Shown here: positions 18,548 to 27,099 of the stretch, in pieces
Position numbering within the stretch: position 1 is the first letter of the stretch
Layout: each line of letters opens with the position of its first letter
Assembly: GCF_014651935.1 (NCBI RefSeq)
Contig: NZ_BMXV01000003.1
Location: forward strand, 310,001 to 374,000
Reading direction: 5' to 3'
Source: Marinobacter zhanjiangensis
GTDB lineage: Bacteria > Pseudomonadota > Gammaproteobacteria > Pseudomonadales > Oleiphilaceae
DNA: 64,000 nt
Notes under the pieces: model-generated
Databases searched by the model: none
What the model saw: the letters and a program-made list of their open reading frames with translations, nothing else
Told to the model about the DNA's origin: nothing
Position numbers and translations under genes: made by a program

Positions 18548-18752
18548 CCTGACTGCCCTCCACAAACCGGTTATCAGCCTGTTGCGACGCGTAAGCTGTG
18601 TTTCAGTTTGTTTGAAATTTGTACAATTCGAACCATTTCCCACATTACCGCCGAGGATTTGTTGCACAATAGCGTCCAAAGGCGAGTCAGCGCCGTTTTT
18701 TATCTTCCGGTTGTGGCATCGTCCCGCCCCGGTCCGGCACGAGGAATGATCA

Positions 18753-19490
18753 ATGGTAATCAGAGGCCTCAAACGCGCTCTGTTGATGTCGGTTTGTGCA
18801 TTTACGCTCAGCCTGTCTTCCCCCACCAGTCTAGCAGTGGTCTCACCGAACGACCTGTTTTCAGACCTGTCCGGCGCTGCTCCCGATCTTGATCCACAGG
18901 TATTACGCTATGCGCTGGAGGCCACACAGTGTGCGGTGCGCAATGGCGAGAGTTATCCGGATCGGCTCGCAGTGATCGACTTTTCACAACCCTCCAGCAA
19001 AGAGCGTTTGTGGATCTTCGACCTTGGCCAGAAAATACTGCTGATGCGCGACCTGGTCGCCCATGGCCGTAATTCCGGCAATCTGGAATCCACCCGGTTC
19101 TCCAATATCGAAGGCAGTCACCAGTCCAGCATCGGGCTGTTCCGGGCCGCGGAAAGCTACCGTGGCAAGCATGGCTATTCCCTGCGCCTGGACGGGCTCG
19201 AGCCGGGTTTCAATGACCTGGCGCGCCAGCGAGCCATCGTTATTCATGGCGCGGACTATGTGGACCCCTCCTGGGTTGACGCCTATGGTCGTATTGGCCG
19301 TAGCCTGGGCTGCCCGGCGGTAAGTCAGGACGTCAGCGATCAGGTGGTGGACTCCCTGAAGGGCGGACAGCTGGTCTTCAAGTATTACCCGGACGAGGAA
19401 TGGCTGGCCCGCTCCGGCCTGCTTAATTGTGGTGACGCCACCGTAGCGGGTGCTGCTTCCGACGAGAGCGGCGACGCCCGCGGCTCCTGA
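18753..19490 (+). CDS. YkuD_2-type L,D-transpeptidase catalytic domain protein, secreted
   Basis: 245 residues with an N-terminal signal peptide (LLMSVCAFTLSLSSPTSLA). The conserved block VIHGADYVDPS..GRIGRSLGCPAVS contains the expected histidine and the nucleophilic cysteine of the murein L,D-transpeptidase catalytic domain (the YkuD_2 group, distinct from LdtD). Probably a periplasmic peptidoglycan-modifying enzyme. It is divergent from the LdtD-type gene across 205 bp. GAGGA lies before the ATG. Confidence 0.88.
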   Translation: MVIRGLKRALLMSVCAFTLSLSSPTSLAVVSPNDLFSDLSGAAPDLDPQVLRYALEATQCAVRNGESYPDRLAVIDFSQPSSKERLWIFDLGQKILLMRDLVAHGRNSGNLESTRFSNIEGSHQSSIGLFRAAESYRGKHGYSLRLDGLEPGFNDLARQRAIVIHGADYVDPSWVDAYGRIGRSLGCPAVSQDVSDQVVDSLKGGQLVFKYYPDEEWLARSGLLNCGDATVAGAASDESGDARGS

Positions 19491-19510
19491 TACACCCATG
19501 TCAACATGAA

Positions 19511-19528
19511 CGGGGCTTTTACGCCCCG
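19511..19528 (+). terminator. GC hairpin after the L,D-transpeptidase gene, weak terminator
   Basis: CGGGGC (19511-19516) pairs with GCCCCG (19523-19528) across a TTTTAC loop, 20 bases after the stop codon. The downstream run is only GGTTTCT, so termination strength is doubtful. Confidence 0.4.
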
Positions 19529-19573
19529 GTGGTTTCTCGGCTATTCTGACTGCGAACTCACCAACGCAGCTAT

Positions 19574-19629
19574 GCAGCCTGTCGGACTTGGGCGTCGGTA
19601 GTAGAACAGACCTGAGTCCGACAGGCTGC
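19574..19629. repeat. Long inverted repeat, second type
   Basis: GCAGCCTGTCGGACT at 19574-19588 is the exact inverse complement of 19615-19629 (15 bp). The match continues imperfectly inward for about four more bases (TTGG against CTGA), and the spacer is 26 nt. Unlike the three RTCCMT-loop repeats, it has one simple stem. It sits just upstream of the SDR gene, whose ribosome site (GGAG) follows a few bases after the right arm, so it would form in the leader of that message. Confidence 0.8.
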
Positions 19630-19649
19630 TATGGCAGGAGAAACCGTAA

Positions 19650-20348
19650 ATGTCAGAACAATCCCCTCAAGGTCTGCTGCTGGCGGGCAAACGCGTTCTG
19701 GTCACCCAGGCCGATGCTTTCATGGGCCCTGTGCTTTGCGAGGTACTGGAGGAGCAGGGTGCGACCGTCATCGCCAGCCACGACGATATTGCCGACCCGG
19801 ACACCCCGCAGCGAATCGTTGATCAGGCCGGCCAGATTGATGCCCTGGTCGCCAACCTGGCGGTACCGGCCCCGTCCACCCGCGTGGGGGACGTATCTGC
19901 CGACGAGTGGCGCGATACCTTTGCCTCGCTGGTGGACCCCCTGCCGCGGTTGATCAAGGCCGTGCTGCCCGGTATGCGTGAGCAGGGCCATGGCCGAGTG
20001 CTGGTGATGGGCAGTGCCTCGGCCCTGCGTGGCATGAAGCGGGCCTCCACCTACAGCGCTGCCCGGGGCGCGCAGATGGCCTGGGTTCAGGCGGCGGGTG
20101 TCGAGCTGGCCCCCGAGAATATCCAGGTGAACCTGATCGCCCAGAACTTCGTCGATAACCCTACCTATTTCCCACCCGAGATCCAGGAGAATCCCCGCTT
20201 CCAGGAACGTCTGAAACGGGAGGTGCCCCTGGGCCGGCTGGTCAGTGCCCGGGAGGACGCCCAGTTTGCGGCCTACCTGTGCAGTGACGCGGCAAGCTGC
20301 TTCGTGGGACAGGTCTTCCCGGTCTGCGGAGGATGGGTGAACCGTTAG
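19650..20348 (+). CDS. Short-chain dehydrogenase/reductase-like protein with degenerate motifs
   Basis: 232 residues with the Rossmann topology of SDR proteins, including the NNAG-like position (VANLAVPAP), the active-site segment VMGSASALRG..STYSAARGAQMAW and the C-terminal VFPVCGGWVNR. However, the cofactor glycine motif TGxxxGxG reads TQADAFMG, and the catalytic YxxxK reads YSAAR. Arginine in place of lysine and the lost glycines make ordinary dehydrogenase activity uncertain. Some halohydrin dehalogenase-type SDRs have an altered cofactor site and a Ser-Tyr-Arg triad, which fits this pattern. Start at 19650 has GGAG upstream. Confidence 0.82.
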   Translation: MSEQSPQGLLLAGKRVLVTQADAFMGPVLCEVLEEQGATVIASHDDIADPDTPQRIVDQAGQIDALVANLAVPAPSTRVGDVSADEWRDTFASLVDPLPRLIKAVLPGMREQGHGRVLVMGSASALRGMKRASTYSAARGAQMAWVQAAGVELAPENIQVNLIAQNFVDNPTYFPPEIQENPRFQERLKREVPLGRLVSAREDAQFAAYLCSDAASCFVGQVFPVCGGWVNR

Positions 20349-20440
20349 TGTTCCTTGACACGAGTATCCCGGCGCTATAGAGCACCGGGCCGGTGGGTCC
20401 GGTATCATCCATAACCGATGCAACGAACAGGGAGGCGTTC

Positions 20441-21592
20441 ATGGAAACCGGAATCATACTGTCGGGGGGCGGCGCCCGCGCCGCCTACCAGGTCGGTGTG
20501 CTCAGGGGCATCTCCGATATGTACCCGGACTGGGAGAACCCGTTCCGGGTAATCGTTGGCACCTCGGCCGGTGCCATCAATGCCGTCGCCATGGCCGGCG
20601 GACACCCTATCTTCCGGCACAATATCAGCCATCTGGAAAGTCTGTGGTCGGAGATCTCGGTTGAAAGAATCTACAAGAGCCAGACCCTGGACCTCTTCCG
20701 CAATATGACCGGTGTTGCCCGTCGGCTGTTTGTCGCACAGAAAGGCGCGTCCCCGGTCGCTTTGCTCAACAACAGCCCTTTGCGAAAAATGCTGGAAGAT
20801 GAGGTGGATTTTGACGCCATTTCGTCAGCTATTGATGAAGGGCGCCTGTCTGCGCTGGGCATCAACGCCTGTGGCTACTCCACCGGTCAGAACCTGTGTT
20901 TTTTCCAGGGGCGGGACGATCTGAAGAGCTGGACCGTGGGTCAGCGTGCCGGCTCACGGACCCGTTTGAAACTGGATCATGTGATGGCCTCCGCAGCCAT
21001 TCCCACGGTGTTCCCGCCGGTACTGATCAACCGGGAATACTTTGGTGACGGGGTCACGCGTCAGATGGCCCATATCAGTCCGGCCCTGAGACTGGGCGCG
21101 GAGCGGGTGCTGGTAATCGGGGTCAGCGCTAACAGCATGTGCCCCGTCGAGCGGCCGGAGCCACCGGGAAGCCCGACCTTCGCACAGGTGATTGCCCAGG
21201 TCTTCAATGGCATGTTCCTGGATACCCTCGACTACGATATTGATCGCCTGAGGCTGATCAACCGGCTGCTGGAACTGATCCCGGCGGACCGGCAGCAGGA
21301 GGCCGGGCTCGACCTGAAGCCGGTCAACGTGCTGGAGATCTCCCCCAGCCACCAGATCAACGACATTGCGGCGAAGTACATCGATGGCATGCCGCTGGTA
21401 CTGCGTAATCTGGTGGGGGCGACGGACCGGCATCATGGCACTGCCGCCAGCCTTGCCAGCTACCTGTTATTCGACCCCCGTTTCTGCCGGGAGCTGATCA
21501 CCCTTGGCTATCATGATGCCCAGCAGCACGCCAACCAGATTAACCGTTTTTTCCACGAACAGCCGGACGGCCAGCCTACAGCGGAAGGCTGA
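20441..21592 (+). CDS. Patatin-like phospholipase
   Basis: 383 residues. The N-terminal oxyanion motif LSGGGARAAYQVGVL is followed by the nucleophile elbow GTSAGAINA (Ser-Asp dyad); the catalytic aspartate is likely in FGDGVTRQMAH. This is the bacterial patatin family of serine acyl hydrolases acting on phospholipids or neutral lipids. There is no signal peptide, so it is probably cytoplasmic or membrane-associated. GGAGG lies 5 bases before the ATG. It ends exactly where the convergent phospholipase D gene ends (stops are adjacent). Confidence 0.92.
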   Translation: METGIILSGGGARAAYQVGVLRGISDMYPDWENPFRVIVGTSAGAINAVAMAGGHPIFRHNISHLESLWSEISVERIYKSQTLDLFRNMTGVARRLFVAQKGASPVALLNNSPLRKMLEDEVDFDAISSAIDEGRLSALGINACGYSTGQNLCFFQGRDDLKSWTVGQRAGSRTRLKLDHVMASAAIPTVFPPVLINREYFGDGVTRQMAHISPALRLGAERVLVIGVSANSMCPVERPEPPGSPTFAQVIAQVFNGMFLDTLDYDIDRLRLINRLLELIPADRQQEAGLDLKPVNVLEISPSHQINDIAAKYIDGMPLVLRNLVGATDRHHGTAASLASYLLFDPRFCRELITLGYHDAQQHANQINRFFHEQPDGQPTAEG

Positions 21593-23035
21593 TCAGAAGG
21601 TGGAGAAGCCGGTGGCTTCCATGAAACGGTACTGCCAGTATCTGAACCTGGATTCGTCGGCATTGGCCGGGTAGGGCAGGCTGAACACCGGAGTCGAGCC
21701 CGGACCATTCCGCCATAGCCGCTCGAACAGCTCCGTTGTCGTGGCCATGGCCGGCTCCTCTGCCGGGCCATTGACCAGCATGGAGGTTTCCAGGTTGTCG
21801 TTGTCGATGTTGCGCCGGGTCAGGTTGGCGGAACCCAGCAATAACCTTGCCTGGCCAGCACCGTCGCGCAGCATCAGCAGCTTGTTATGGCACTGCTCGC
21901 CGTGTGTATTGCACCAACGCACGTCAATTCCGGCCTGGTGGAGTTCAAAGGCCACCTGGCGGTTGGGTATGCCGTTTTTCTCGTGGCCAAAGGCGTCCTG
22001 GTTCTGGTCGAGCAGTATGCGCAGGCTGGCCCCCCGCTCATGGGCCGCCTTGAGGGCCTTGATGCTGCCCCGGTGAGACAGATAAAACATGGCCAGGTCA
22101 AGCTGATCGCCCTGGCGGGCCCGGTCGATCAGTTCAATGGCGGCCTTGCGGATGGCCGCCTCGGTGAGCACCTGGCCTTGCAGCTCTGCAGTCTGGTCCG
22201 GGCCAGGGTAGATGGCTTCCGGCAATGACCAGTCCGGAACCGGTTCGCCGGACAGCGCCAGCACAGCTTCTTCCGTGGCCAGCAGATCCAGGGCGGCTGG
22301 TCCGGTAAAGCTGATGGCTGTGTTCCAGTGGCGGCTGCTGCCGGCATGGGGATTGGCGGAGGTGATCAGGCCGCGGAGCTGGTCACCTTCATCCACCACC
22401 ATTGTCTTGCGGTGGTTGGCCTTGAAGTTGAGTAGTGCGAGGTAGCTGCGCAGGGTGACCTTGCCATCGCCCAGGGCATTGGGCAGCCAGCCACCGTCCG
22501 GACTGTTGCCAAACCACTGGCAGCATACGCGCCACAGGGCGGACCAGGTGGGGTTCGGGTCCCGCAATGGGCGCAGGTCGGTTTCCACCAGCGTGATGCC
22601 GGCCTCGCGCAGCTGCTCGAAGTGCGCCAGGCGCCTACCGCCGTAGACGGTATTCAGCGGGTCGGTAATCACCACCACGTCGAGTTCCGGCACCGCCTGC
22701 TTGCGCTCGATCAGCGCCCGGGTCAGTTTTTCGGCGAGCGGTTCGAACTCGCCATCCGGTGCCGTGTCATTGAACAGAAACATGTCGATGACAATCATCC
22801 TGCGGGCCTGGGCGATCAGGTCAAACACCTCCTGAAAAATACCCTGGCTCTGGAAGCGTTCGCCGGCGGCCGTTCGCCAGGTGATGTCCGGAATCAGACG
22901 GACATCGTACAGTGGGCGTACCGGCGCCGTTTTCGACAGCCCTGCCGGCATGGGTTTGAACGTGTTATAAATGCCCGTTGCCAGTATCAGTGCGATTACA
23001 ATGGCAGCGACAAGCTTGAACGACATCAGGTGCAT
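21593..23035 (-). CDS. Phospholipase D family protein, membrane-anchored
   Basis: 480 residues. An N-terminal hydrophobic segment (FKLVAAIVIALILATGIY) is a signal or anchor. There are two HxK(x)4D-type catalytic motifs, NHRKTMVVDE in the first half and CHNKLLMLRDG in the second, each followed by a downstream GLITSAN or LLLGSAN segment, the two-domain arrangement of phospholipase D / cardiolipin synthase-like enzymes. It probably acts in the periplasm. Start at 23035 with AGGAG about 10 bases upstream. Convergent with the patatin gene. Confidence 0.9.
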   Translation of the reverse strand: MHLMSFKLVAAIVIALILATGIYNTFKPMPAGLSKTAPVRPLYDVRLIPDITWRTAAGERFQSQGIFQEVFDLIAQARRMIVIDMFLFNDTAPDGEFEPLAEKLTRALIERKQAVPELDVVVITDPLNTVYGGRRLAHFEQLREAGITLVETDLRPLRDPNPTWSALWRVCCQWFGNSPDGGWLPNALGDGKVTLRSYLALLNFKANHRKTMVVDEGDQLRGLITSANPHAGSSRHWNTAISFTGPAALDLLATEEAVLALSGEPVPDWSLPEAIYPGPDQTAELQGQVLTEAAIRKAAIELIDRARQGDQLDLAMFYLSHRGSIKALKAAHERGASLRILLDQNQDAFGHEKNGIPNRQVAFELHQAGIDVRWCNTHGEQCHNKLLMLRDGAGQARLLLGSANLTRRNIDNDNLETSMLVNGPAEEPAMATTTELFERLWRNGPGSTPVFSLPYPANADESRFRYWQYRFMEATGFSTF

Positions 23036-23114
23036 CCCTGCGGGGTCTCCTGTAGAAATGTGGTCGGTATCCGTTCGTGCATTATAAACAGATAAAATAA
23101 AAAGGGTTTTCTAT

Positions 23115-23486
23115 ATGATAGGTTACGTAACCATCGGTGTCAGCGACATGGCTCGGGCAAAGGCGTTCTACAGTGATCTGCTGGCGGATCTGGACGCCAG
23201 GGTTCTGATGGATCTGGATCGCATTGCCTTCTTCGGTCAGAGCATGGGTAAGCCCATGCTGGCGGTATGTACCCCCTATGACAAGCAGCCGAATCATCCG
23301 GGCAACGGTAACATGGTGGCCATCAACCCGGGCTCGAAGGAGCTGGTGGACAAACTCTACCACAAGGCTATCGAACTCGGTGCTACCTGTGACGGTGAGC
23401 CTGGGCAGCGCATTCCGGACCGTTTCTACGGGGCTTACATCCGTGATCTGGATGGTAACAAGGTGGCGTTTTTCCACTTTGGTTAA
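23115..23486 (+). CDS. VOC family (glyoxalase/dioxygenase-fold) protein
   Basis: 123 residues forming a single vicinal-oxygen-chelate unit: MIGYVTIGVSDMARAKAFYSDLL at the start and GAYIRDLDGNKVAFFHFG at the end, the typical paired beta-alpha-beta modules. The substrate is unknown; proteins of this size include glyoxalase-like enzymes and antibiotic-binding proteins. AAGGG precedes the ATG. The DUF202 gene follows after 20 bases. Confidence 0.88.
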   Translation: MIGYVTIGVSDMARAKAFYSDLLADLDARVLMDLDRIAFFGQSMGKPMLAVCTPYDKQPNHPGNGNMVAINPGSKELVDKLYHKAIELGATCDGEPGQRIPDRFYGAYIRDLDGNKVAFFHFG

Positions 23487-23506
23487 GTGACACTAAGGGA
23501 GGCACT

Positions 23507-23875
23507 ATGTCCGATCTGGACGACCCCAGGGTATTGTTTGCGGCGGAGCGGACCATGCTGGCGTGGAATCGCACCAGCGTGGTGCTGATTACGTTTGGCT
23601 TCATGGTCGAACGGGCCAACATACTGATGACAGTGCTGGCTCCTGAGCAGTCGGACCCTGTGGGTAGTGCCATGACGTTCTGGCTGGGTATCGCGTTTAT
23701 CTTGCTGGGAGCCTTCAGCGCAGCCTACTCGTCGAGGCAGTACCTGGTGGTACTGCGAACCCTGACGCCCAGCGAGTTCCCCTCAGGTTACCGGGTAACC
23801 TGGGGGCTGATGGTCAACGTGGTGGTGGCCGTGCTGGGGATGGCTCTGGCCATGGTTCTGGCATTTGGTCGCTGA
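23507..23875 (+). CDS. DUF202 membrane protein (YidH-like)
   Basis: 122 residues with the DUF202 opening DPRVLFAAERTMLAWNRTSVVLITFGFMVE and three transmembrane helices (about 25-45, 60-80, 100-120). This is a small inner-membrane family without assigned function. GGGAGG lies upstream of the ATG. It follows the VOC gene closely and converges with the VOC lipoprotein gene. Confidence 0.9.
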   Translation: MSDLDDPRVLFAAERTMLAWNRTSVVLITFGFMVERANILMTVLAPEQSDPVGSAMTFWLGIAFILLGAFSAAYSSRQYLVVLRTLTPSEFPSGYRVTWGLMVNVVVAVLGMALAMVLAFGR

Positions 23876-23896
23876 ACCAAACGGGACATTTGCCAC

Positions 23897-24787
23897 TCAG
23901 TCGTCAGAATCGGGGATGCTCAGGTCGGCCGGTTCCTCGTCAATAATGAGGCGGTTGCCGTCCGGGTCCTGGGTCTGGTCATCATCCTCCGAGAACGTCC
24001 TATCGATCACTTCCTCCGGGTCTTCGGAAATTAACCTGACGCTGGTCTCGTTGCCCTGGTACCGGCGTTCCACATCGTCTGTCCACTGCGTCAGCACCAG
24101 TGACAGCGAACGCCGCCCTTCCGGGGTTCCCATAATGTACTCGTCGTAGCTTCCGGTCTCGATAAACTGCTTTTCCGTCAGCCCCACCTGGTCGCGGTAG
24201 AAGTCCCGGGCCGCATCAAGGTCGCTGGCACCGATACCCACGGCGCCAAGCGTGATGAGGGAGACGTCGTCGGTCTCGGCGATCTCAATCAGGTTGTTGT
24301 CCGGATCCCGACCGAAACCCACCATACCGACTCCCGGCCGTTCTTCAGGAGGCCTGGTAAGGTTGCCGCCGGCGTTAGCAAACTTGTTGGCCAGTGCCTC
24401 CGTATCGGGCGTAAAGAAAACAATCTTTCCGGGGTTATCCTGCAGGTTGCGACCGAGTCCGTCAGTGTATTCGATCAGCGTGAGGGTGGCCTGCAAACTG
24501 CTGCCCGGGGATTCCAGAGTAACCCGGCGGCTGTTTTCTGTGGTGACGTCGCTTACAATTCTCATATCCAGTCCGTGCCGGTAGATCGGCACGGACATGT
24601 ACACATCGCTTACTCCCAGTTCCAGGCCGGTGACCTGACTGGTTACCGGATCCAGCTCATCATCGTCCCCATCCTTGCCATCGCCCAGGTTGAAGAGCTC
24701 CCATTCACAACCGCTCAGCAGCAGAACAAGAAAGAAAGCCAGAACTGACGTTAGCGGGACACCCCGTTTGTGAATTGCACTTGCCAT
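23897..24787 (-). CDS. Predicted lipoprotein with two VOC (glyoxalase-like) domains
   Basis: 296 residues. The N-terminus is a lipoprotein signal (LAFFLVLLLSGC, lipobox LLSGC), followed by an acidic Asp-rich linker. Two VOC modules follow: the first from about residue 50 (GLELGVSDVYMSVPIYRHGLDM..), the second from about 175 (LGAVGIGASDLDAARDFYRDQVGL), each ending with a DPDNN/DPDGN-L-I-E turn. VOC enzymes are normally cytoplasmic, so an exported, lipid-anchored double-VOC protein is unusual. AAGGA precedes the ATG. Confidence 0.88.
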   Translation of the reverse strand: MASAIHKRGVPLTSVLAFFLVLLLSGCEWELFNLGDGKDGDDDELDPVTSQVTGLELGVSDVYMSVPIYRHGLDMRIVSDVTTENSRRVTLESPGSSLQATLTLIEYTDGLGRNLQDNPGKIVFFTPDTEALANKFANAGGNLTRPPEERPGVGMVGFGRDPDNNLIEIAETDDVSLITLGAVGIGASDLDAARDFYRDQVGLTEKQFIETGSYDEYIMGTPEGRRSLSLVLTQWTDDVERRYQGNETSVRLISEDPEEVIDRTFSEDDDQTQDPDGNRLIIDEEPADLSIPDSDD

Positions 24788-25065
24788 CTCAAGATCCTTT
24801 TGTTGTTGCGACTACCCTGATCATCGCACGATGCACGGGGAAATTTGCACAGAGGATATTCTGCCACCTCCTCAGAAGGACGCCAAATCGCTTCGGCACG
24901 CGAAAGTTACGGCATGGCACATGCCCAGCAGGCGTCACGGGCATCGGTTATGTCTTTATCCGAGAGCTCGATAAGCCGGCGCGGACGAGGTATTTGACCG
25001 CGGGGATTTTTCGCTTCATCCTAATCCGGTTTTGTAACGCAACCGAAAAATAGGGAGATGCTACT

Positions 25066-26091
25066 TTGAGTGACTACAAGAATCGTGCTGTCGTACTGAA
25101 GAAACGCCCCCAGGGCGAGATTCAGGACGGCGACCTGGAGATTGTCGAGAAGTCCGTTCGTGAGCTGAAGGACGGAGAAGTGCTGGCGAAGACCCTGTGG
25201 CTGTCCCTGGACCCGTACATGCGCCCGCGCATGAATGATAGCAAGGGTTACATGGACCCCATCGGCATTGATGAGACCATTGTCGGTGAAGTGGTCGCCC
25301 GCATCGTGGAGTCAAAATCCGACAAGTATCAGGTTGGTGATCTGGTGACCTGTTATTCCGGCTGGCAGGAATACGCGGTATTCCCGGACACGGCGGATAT
25401 GGTCTACAAGATCCAGGAGAAGCCGGGCGTACCGCTGCAGGCGTATCTGGGTGTGGCCGGCATGCCGGGGCGTACCGGTTATTGCGGCCTGATGTACGTG
25501 GGCAAGCCCAAAGCCGGTGAGACGGTAGTGGTTGCAGCGGCATCCGGTCCTGTTGGCACCGTGGTCGGCCAGACTGCCAAGAAAGAAGGTTGCCGTGCCG
25601 TGGGTGTGGCCGGTGGTCCCGAGAAGTGTCGCTATGTAGTGGAAGAGCTGGGCTTTGATGCCTGCGTTGACTACAAGGGAGGTAATCTGGAAGAGGACCT
25701 GAAGGCGGCCTGCCCGGATGGTATCGATATCTACTTCGAGAACGTGGGTGGTGCGGTGACCCGCGCCGTCGCGCCGCTGCTGAACGAAGGTGCTCGTGTG
25801 CCCATCTGCGGTTACGTGTCGGCCTATAACGCCGATGATATGACCAAGGTGGAAACCCCGTTCCACGTATTGAAGGCACTGGATCCGGTACCGGAGCATC
25901 GCTTCTTCCTGGTCACCGAGTGGCAGGACAGGCACCAGGAAATCACCGGTATCCTGGCGGACCGTGTGGCCTCAGGGGACCTGAAGTACAGTGAAACGGT
26001 AGCCGAGGGCCTTGAGAGTGCCCCCGAGGCGTTCAAGGGCATGCTGAAGGGCAAGAACTTCGGCAAGCAGTTGGTGCATGTAGCTGACTGA
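25066..26091 (+). CDS. NADP-dependent oxidoreductase, CurA / leukotriene B4 dehydrogenase-like (zinc-free MDR)
   Basis: 341 residues of the medium-chain dehydrogenase/reductase superfamily without zinc ligands. Visible: the N-terminal catalytic fold with LWLSLDPYMRPRMND, the cofactor loop AASGPVGTVVGQTAKKEGCRAVGVAGG and the YFENVGG motif. Such enzymes reduce the carbon-carbon double bond of 2-alkenals and enones with NADPH. The start is a TTG at 25066, chosen because AGGGAG precedes it by about 9 bases and no in-frame ATG fits the family's N-terminus. The 278 bp upstream show no gene. Confidence 0.92.
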   Translation: MSDYKNRAVVLKKRPQGEIQDGDLEIVEKSVRELKDGEVLAKTLWLSLDPYMRPRMNDSKGYMDPIGIDETIVGEVVARIVESKSDKYQVGDLVTCYSGWQEYAVFPDTADMVYKIQEKPGVPLQAYLGVAGMPGRTGYCGLMYVGKPKAGETVVVAAASGPVGTVVGQTAKKEGCRAVGVAGGPEKCRYVVEELGFDACVDYKGGNLEEDLKAACPDGIDIYFENVGGAVTRAVAPLLNEGARVPICGYVSAYNADDMTKVETPFHVLKALDPVPEHRFFLVTEWQDRHQEITGILADRVASGDLKYSETVAEGLESAPEAFKGMLKGKNFGKQLVHVAD

Positions 26092-26130
26092 ACTGATCTC
26101 CTCGCTTTCTCGAACTCTGGGGAGCGAGGC

Positions 26131-26233
26131 GATTGGGTATCGTTTTTCAGGACACGCCCGGCAAGTACGTCCATGTAGGGCTCGACGAACGCCATCCCTG
26201 GCGTTCGACGGTCCTGAAAAACGATCCCCAATC
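26131..26233 (+). repeat. Structured intergenic repeat, copy B
   Basis: Outer arms 26131-26153 and 26211-26233 pair over 23 bp with one mismatch at the same stem position as in copy A. Hairpin 1: TAC 26166-26168 with GTA 26175-26177, loop GTCCAT. Hairpin 2: 26186-26193 with 26200-26207 (8 bp, extendable), loop ATCCCT. The stem sequences differ from copies A and C but pairing is kept. It lies between the convergent CurA-type and YebC-type genes, after both stops. Confidence 0.85.
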
Positions 26234-26264
26234 CCCTCTATCGCACTTTGGCATTGCCTACCTC

Positions 26265-26981
26265 TTACAACTCTGCGTTATGGTAAACGTTCTGCACATC
26301 GTCCAGATCGTTGAGCATGTCCAGAAACTTCTCGAACATCTCCACATCCTCACCCTGAACCGGAGTCGTGGTCTGGGGCAGGAACTGGATGTCGTCTACC
26401 TCGAATTCCAGGCCCTCGAAGGCGCTGGTCAGTGCCTGCTTGGCCTTGGCGTATTCGGTGTTGGGGGCAAACACGGTGATCAGGCCGTCTTCGTTCTCGA
26501 TGTCCGTGACATCCACGTCCGCTTCCATCAGCGTTTCCAGCACCAGATCCTCGTCGTCGCCATTGAAGGCCAGAATGGCGCAGTGGTCGAACATGTGGCT
26601 GACGCTGCCGGGAGTGCCTATTTTCGATTTGGTCTTGGTGAAGCAGACCCGCACATCGCCAAAGGTGCGGTTGGGATTGTCGGTCAGGCAGTCCACGATC
26701 ACCATGCAGTTGCCGGGGCCGAAACCTTCGTAGCGGGCCGTGGAGAAGTCCTCGCCGGCACCACCCCGGGCCTTGTCGATGGCTTTCTCGATAACGTGGG
26801 TTGGCACCTGGTCTTTCTTGGCGCGGTCGATCAGACCCCGCAATGCCAGGTTGGCGTCCGGATCGGTACCGCCGGACTTGGCGGCGACATAGATTTCGCG
26901 GCCATACTTGCTATAGACACGGGTCTTGGCGGCGGCCGTCTTGGCCATGGAGTCTTTTCGGTTCTGGTAGGCTCTGCCCAT
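26265..26981 (-). CDS. YebC/PmpR family protein, YeeN subtype
   Basis: 238 residues. The opening [30 protein letters not shown] and the block [15 protein letters not shown] match the YeeN branch of the YebC/PmpR family rather than classic YebC. Members bind DNA as regulators or, in recent work on the family, aid translation of difficult sequences; which applies to the YeeN branch is unclear. The ATG at 26981 has a weak AGGA upstream. It is monocistronic and converges on the CurA-type gene with a structured repeat between. Confidence 0.9.
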   Translation of the reverse strand: MGRAYQNRKDSMAKTAAAKTRVYSKYGREIYVAAKSGGTDPDANLALRGLIDRAKKDQVPTHVIEKAIDKARGGAGEDFSTARYEGFGPGNCMVIVDCLTDNPNRTFGDVRVCFTKTKSKIGTPGSVSHMFDHCAILAFNGDDEDLVLETLMEADVDVTDIENEDGLITVFAPNTEYAKAKQALTSAFEGLEFEVDDIQFLPQTTTPVQGEDVEMFEKFLDMLNDLDDVQNVYHNAEL

Positions 26982-27099
26982 GGTTCGGGTCCTGTGGTTC
27001 GTGAGGAAAGCGAATATTACACGCACACACCCCGACGAACCACTGACCTGTGTCACGGTCTGGTTTCACGTGGCGGCCTGAGCCGGCAGGGATCCCGGG

